This document shows positions 27,501-33,500 of a DNA stretch of 64,000 bases, one piece after another (the stretch's first letter is position 1; each line of letters opens with the position of its first letter). The notes beneath the pieces are model-generated. The model was not told the DNA's origin and searched no databases. It was given only the letters and a program-made list of their open reading frames with translations. This DNA is from Nageia nagi (lineage: Eukaryota; Pinophyta). The position numbers and the translations under genes are program-made. The DNA lies in the NCBI GenBank assembly GCA_050084985.1, contig JBITNC010000002.1:37696001-37760000 (forward strand), given 5' to 3'.

Positions 27501-30500
27501 AAATGGTCAAAAATGTAAAGTTGAGCCCAAAATGCTTAGAAAGTGTGGTTTTGGTAGGGAATGCACATAAATGTTCGGTTTTGACTAGGAATGGCCGGAA
27601 ATGTAGAGTTTGAGCTTGGAAGTGCCGAAAATGATCTTGTTTCAAAGTTTAAGCTCGGTTTTGATTGGAAATGACTGTTTTTTAGAGTTTGAGCTTGGAA
27701 ATGCTCGAAATGATTGGAAATGCACAATTTGAGCCCGGAAACGATGGAAAATGTGGATTTGGTCAAGTTTAAGCTCGAAAATGGTGGATATGGATCCGGA
27801 ATGCACAAGGTGTGTCCAAGAGCATAGTTTGAGGATTTTAGTGATACCAAAGCTCAAGTTTTGATGCATAGCTCCTAGGAATGGCAAAATATGAAATTTT
27901 TTCAAGAGATAAATGCAAATGGTGTCAAAAATCAAGTCTAAGACCATCATTGGAGAGATAAGGTTATTTCTAACACAAATAGGACTTGAAATTTTTTATT
28001 TTGACCAAGTTTTGAGCCCTCCAAGGCTAGGCGCAGTTTACCAAGGCAATAGAAATCCATTGGGGTGTATTTTGGCACCTAGCTACAAAGGAAAACATGA
28101 AATTTGTATCGAAAATCAAGGGAGATGGTTTGATTGCATGTAAAATCCTGTTCTAAGGAACTTTAGGTCTACAAATTTTTGATTTTGACCAATGGAAGTG
28201 CCCAAAAATCCTAGGCGCAAGTTTCCAAGTGATTGGAAATCCATAGACTTGCATTTTGGCGCCTAACTTAAAGGAGAAAAATGGATTTTGACCAAAGACC
28301 AAACCAAAGGCATAGATTGATGGAAAAAGGTGGTTCAAGCACATTTAAGTCTTCAATTTTTCAAATTTGATCAACTTTTGAGGCCCAAAAAGCTAGGCGC
28401 ATGTTTTCAGCTGTATGGAAATCCAATGGAGTGATTTTTGACACCTAGCATGAGAGGAAAAGATGAAGTTTTAATAAATTTCAAGTTTAAGTGCTTGGGA
28501 ACAAGGAAAAGATCATTCTAAGAACATTTAATACTCAAAATTTTCAATTTTGATCAATTTTGGGCACCCTAAAGGCTAGGCACAGGTTTGCTAGTTTTTC
28601 CGAATCCAATGGAGTGAAAAATGGCACCTAAAATGAAACATTTGACAAATTTTCATAAAAAATCAATTTTGGGGTGTCCATTAAGTGAAATTTGCCATTT
28701 TGAACACATTTGGATCTTGGGAAAATCAATTTTGAGCACTTTTAAGCACCCTAAAGGCTAGGCGCAGGTTTTCAAGGCTATGGAAATCCAAAAAAATGAA
28801 AAATGGCGCCTAGGATGAAAACATTTCACAAATTTTGGTCAAAACACAAGTTTGAGGGGTCAATTGGGTGCAAAATGTGATTTTGAGCACTTTAAACTTG
28901 CAAATTTCCAATTTTGAGCAAGTTTGGAGGCTCAAATACCTAGGCCCAGGTTTGGGGGCTGATTGCAAATCCATAGGGCTGAAATCTAGCGCCTAAGTTG
29001 CCAACAATTGACAATTTGGTCCAAAAATCAAGTTGGATGCCTTCCTTGCATGAAGAAAGACATTCCAAGCACATTTAAATCTACAAATTTTCGATTTTGA
29101 GCACATATAAGGCACCAAAAAACTAGGCACAGTTTTTCTAATTTTTCCAAATCCATACAAGTGAAAACTAGCGCCTAACTTGAGGAGGAACATCAAATTT
29201 TGCTTAAAAATAAAAAAATTTGCTCAAAAATCGAAAATTTTGCCTTTATTGCATGGAAAATGGTATTCTAAGCAACTTTAAGCTTTGGAATTTTGAATTT
29301 GAGCAAGTTAAAGGGCTCAAAAATCTAGGAGGCATTTTTCATTCCTATGGAAATTTCACTTTCTTCTACCAAACAAAATCCATAGACATGAAAATGGAAA
29401 AATTTGCCAAAATCTCAAATCCTTCATAAAACCTCCTACAAAGCTCACAAACCTCTCAAAACTTGTCGAGGACCTTATAATCCCATCCTCCATCCATCCA
29501 TAAGCTCAATTCCACTTTTTGAAAAATTTCCAAAATTTGGACCCCCTTATCTTTTTCGAAAAATTCTCTCAAATCTCTTGAAAATTTGCCACAATGATTG
29601 CATCATAGGCAAATCCAGATTCAAAGAAGGAAGGAGCTCAAAAGATTGTCGGTTCAGAACGAGGATTTGAAGCTCCAATTTTTGACAAATTGATGTGAAA
29701 TGCCTTGAAATGTGTGCCGAAGGGCATCAATTTTTGTAAATATTTTATTTTTAGCATATTTTTGTGGGATGACACTATTCTCCTACTAAAACAATATTGT
29801 AATCTTGATTTAGCATTCAAATTAGCATTTTAAAGCTTTTTTTAGGAATTAGGGCAACACCCTCAAATTTTGACCTTAAAAGTCTATAAATAAACCACAT
29901 GGGGTCACATTTTGAGGTCGTATGTTGTAGTCCAAGAAATTTCCAATTTTCTTCAAAATTGAAAATTTTTGTAATTGAGGAGCAAATTAATGTACTTATG
30001 TAAAACTATTTTGCAAACATAATACAAATGGCTACAAGTTGATTCAAAGTGTGTTTTCATCTATGGGAGTGGTGGATTGATCTTTTTAGAATATTTTCTG
30101 TAATTGAAACATTTTTGTGCCTTCTCTTTGAAAACTCTTGAGTTTTAGGAGAATTTGTTGTAAACTTGTCAAAATTGTTTGAATTGTTGCTAATTCATCA
30201 CTTTCTTGTTAAATGTTTAGTATTCTGAATCGACTTTCTCTTAAGATATCTTCCTAGACCTCTTGTTCAAAACTATTCACCTTCACTCATGTTTAGTCCA
30301 CTTGGTTGCATCGGTCCTATTCACAGAGTACCGACATTATTCACTTTCGCTCATCTTTGATGTTGCAATGTCATACATTCAAGACGTGATTTAATTGAAC
30401 AAGATTTTTACTTATCGAGAGAAGAATGTTTAGGCAATGCTGCATTGTGACTACCTCTTTGAAGTCTAGCTAGTATTCGGCCTCATTCTCACTTTTTCTC

Positions 30501-33500
30501 TTCTTTATTTTACACTTTATTTAAAACTTATGGCAACTTTCGAGCTATCATAAGATAACACACCTCAATCCCTACAAAAAACATAAGTTAACAATTATTA
30601 CCTCTATTACACCACTTAGCTGATTCCCAAACAAGACCTATGCATTTAAAGCCCGTATTAACGACACGAGCTTTCCGATAGAAACCGTGGGGTATTAGTC
30701 CTTACAAGAGGAGTGTTCAGTAACGCGTTCTCACCTACATGTTGGATCGCTTTCCGGTCTTGATCGTATGGGCGATCGTCGAGTAAGAGGAAAGGTTTCT
30801 TCCCAACATGGAAACTTAAAATTCCGTTTGATATAGTACTCTTTGAAGAATTTGATATAAAGATGTTTGTTGAGTAAGGAGGTGAAGTTTGTATTGTCTA
30901 CCTGCAGCTCAAAGACCAAGCTTGGCTGTCTTTCCTCAGTATGGCTTCAGCAAGCATTCTCTTTTGATACTTTTAAGCATTAGCAAAAGAATGGCTTTGG
31001 GTCATTTGCACCCTTCAATGTGGACTTCCATCACCATCATTTTCTTCCCCTCAGTTGTTTTCTGTTTTTCATCATTCATTTTCTTTGCTTCTTTCTCCTT
31101 ATGTTTGTCCTTCTGCTGTTTTTCTTGCAGTACTTTGCTTTTGGTTTGTGTGCTTCGTTTTCCAGTCTGTAGCCATCTTGGGATTCTTGTTTCTCCAAGT
31201 CATTGGTTACTACTGATGAGGTGTCAACCTTACTCTTCTTCTCCTCCAATCGCTTTTCATCTCTTGCAATTTTCCTCTTTACCTTTGCTAATATCTCCTG
31301 CTGCTGCTGTTTAGTGTCTGCTTCATTCTACTTTCTGTGGCAGATTATTATACTCTCTTCAATGCCCTCCAAAGGGTGCGGCCAAGGCCCAGTTACATGT
31401 TAACGAGAAGGCCTTACTATCCAGTGGGTAGTGAGTGCCAGCCTGCCTTTGGGGATTTCTCCACAATGAAATGCATGGCAAACATAGTAGACCGCTCTCC
31501 CACAAAGCTAGGTGGGTGCTATATATATCACATCTGGAGCACCCGGGTTGTTCCCCACCTATATTGTATAATATGTGTTGTCTAATGGAGATCTGGTGAT
31601 GGAGCTTGTTCAACTTTAGAGGGTATATCAATAATTCATTAGTTATGAAGAAACACCACTACTCAGTCAACTCCTCTTTCTGGGTGTTGTCATCATGTAT
31701 TTTAATATTTATTGTATATTCAGTGTGTGACAGTATCACATATTTCCATCAATAGAACCCTTTAGGTCTACTATAGACACAAATTGGATAGGTTCTGTTG
31801 ATGACAGGAATTCACCTACAGGTTAAGCTATATTGGGTTGGAATAATTTGCTGTTTCTTGGGTGAATAAAACATTATAGTGGTTTCTTTTTGTCTTCCTC
31901 CCACAAGCAGAGTATGAGCTGTAATTACTAGAAAATGCGAAATAATAGAATTTTGGGTGATTTGCAGTTCACCAGAGAATAATAAATAAAGATTACAGTT
32001 TTTAAATTTTTTTATAAGAAAGTCAAGCAATGTAAAACTCATCAGTGAAATGAAATGCAAATTGATGAAATTTTGTTTGAGAAATATGCTACTACCCAAT
32101 ACTGTTAGGTTTTAATTATTTTAAAACATTCGAAAGTTAAAATTTTGGAGTCCTCGATTAATTTTTGAGCATGTACTATTTATGCATGATAATGTAATGT
32201 ACTAAAGCATAAACATTCACATTGTATGGAAGTTGAAGGGATATTTCCGTTACAAGGTATCGAATATAATCTTCAGTATTGTGTTACTAACAAATTCCAG
32301 TCAACTAGAATCTATAGAAATTTTTCATTTTATGTTTTCTTTGTTTAAGATTCAACAAAGAGAGTAATAATATAGAAATTTTTCATTTTATGTTTTCTTT
32401 GTTTAAGATTAAGCAAACAGAGTAATAATATAGTGACAATATTGTATGTATCTAGAATATTCGATGCTGAATTCTTACTCCTTGCTGCATTTCACATTAG
32501 TAGTTGAATAAAATAAATGGAAGCCCATAGAAATTGTCAATCTGTTTTCACTCTGGTATACACAAAATAACTATTGATGTTATATGTGACATCCTATTTG
32601 GACCATTGACAAATTGTGTCATGTTCACTTTGTAATCTAGTGTTTGTTCATATTCATGTTGTACATGTGTAACTCAAGCAGGAGCTTATGGTCTGCAAAT
32701 CCCACTATGAGCCCAGTAATGGGACGTCTCCCCTTGAGGAGTGTTGTGTCGGTTTGTATTAGGTTATCCGGATTGTGGGAATCCCTAGATAGGTATGAGT
32801 CTTGCGTAGGCCAAAGTGCATGGAGGAGCATAGCAGTGTTGGGAGGGCCCCACATACCCCACGCTGGCTATGAGGCCATCAAGACCCCACGTTAGCATAC
32901 TAGGCCACTATGACCCCCATGTTGGCATGGTTGACCTGTTAACCCCAACGTTGAATAGACTTGGCATGGGATGATATCTAGGCATGATGGATAGACACGA
33001 GAGGCCATATATTGAGGATGGAGCTCCATGATGAGGTTAGCTATTGATTATACTTCTATTACACTAAACCCGATTGGGCTTGCAAGTCTTGGCGGTGCCG
33101 AGAATTCTTCCTAGGCGGTGTCTATAGGGGTGACAAGGTTGGGAGCCTAACACTCTACGACTTAGGTGGGTCACCTAGTCCATTCAGTGGTATTCCGAGG
33201 GCGAGCTTCTGCCTTCAATGGTTATCCAGGGTTCGAGGAGGCTCCTTCGCAGGAGAGGATTCAGAGTCTGAGGGAGTTGGTCTTTCCTGTGGTGTTCGGC
33301 TTGTACAAGGGTTTGGAATCCTAGATCTGGATAGTGAGATCCTCATTGTATACCATTGCATATTAGAATATAATCCATCTCATTGTGTCTCACTCCATTG
33401 TGTTGTTCATTGATGTGTATGTGTTGTCTCTTGTATATTGGTGTTGGAAGCTCCATTGTGTTGTGTTCGTATCTGTGAGGCATTTGTTGAGGTGCCATGT

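Larger units (their letters stand above)
26970..30808 (+). mobile_element. Second copy of the giant LTR (3.8 kb)
   Basis: Begins TGTTGTGGCCACACAACA and ends TTCCCAACA, like the 351-4477 LTR. The 5' 200 bp (GGGGACCCTATTTTTGCAAA, TTTTGGCGACGAATAGTTC) and the 3' kilobase (AGGGCATCAATTTTTGTAAA onward) align well with copy 1. The middle differs: here it is a 182-183-bp array. No TSD is seen (flanks CTGTC and TGGAA), so it may come from recombination between two elements or have mutated flanks. It lies inside intron 1 of the PUB4-type gene. Confidence 0.8.
30809..32584. other. Intronic sequence between LTRs
   Basis: No gene recognised. Contains the dispersed repeat at 31323-31487 and a 58-bp tandem duplication at 32313-32430. 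An open frame at 30889-31314 is Ser/Phe-rich pyrimidine-tract sequence with no domain. Confidence 0.4.

Noticed and set aside
28027-29325. CRISPR-like array
   Set aside because: Whole units repeat with no short-repeat/unique-spacer pattern, and the context is a plant genome.
30889-31314. 141-codon Ser/Phe-rich frame
   Set aside because: Its composition follows pyrimidine-rich DNA; it shows no domain, no signal of selection and no homologous frame in the related repeat.
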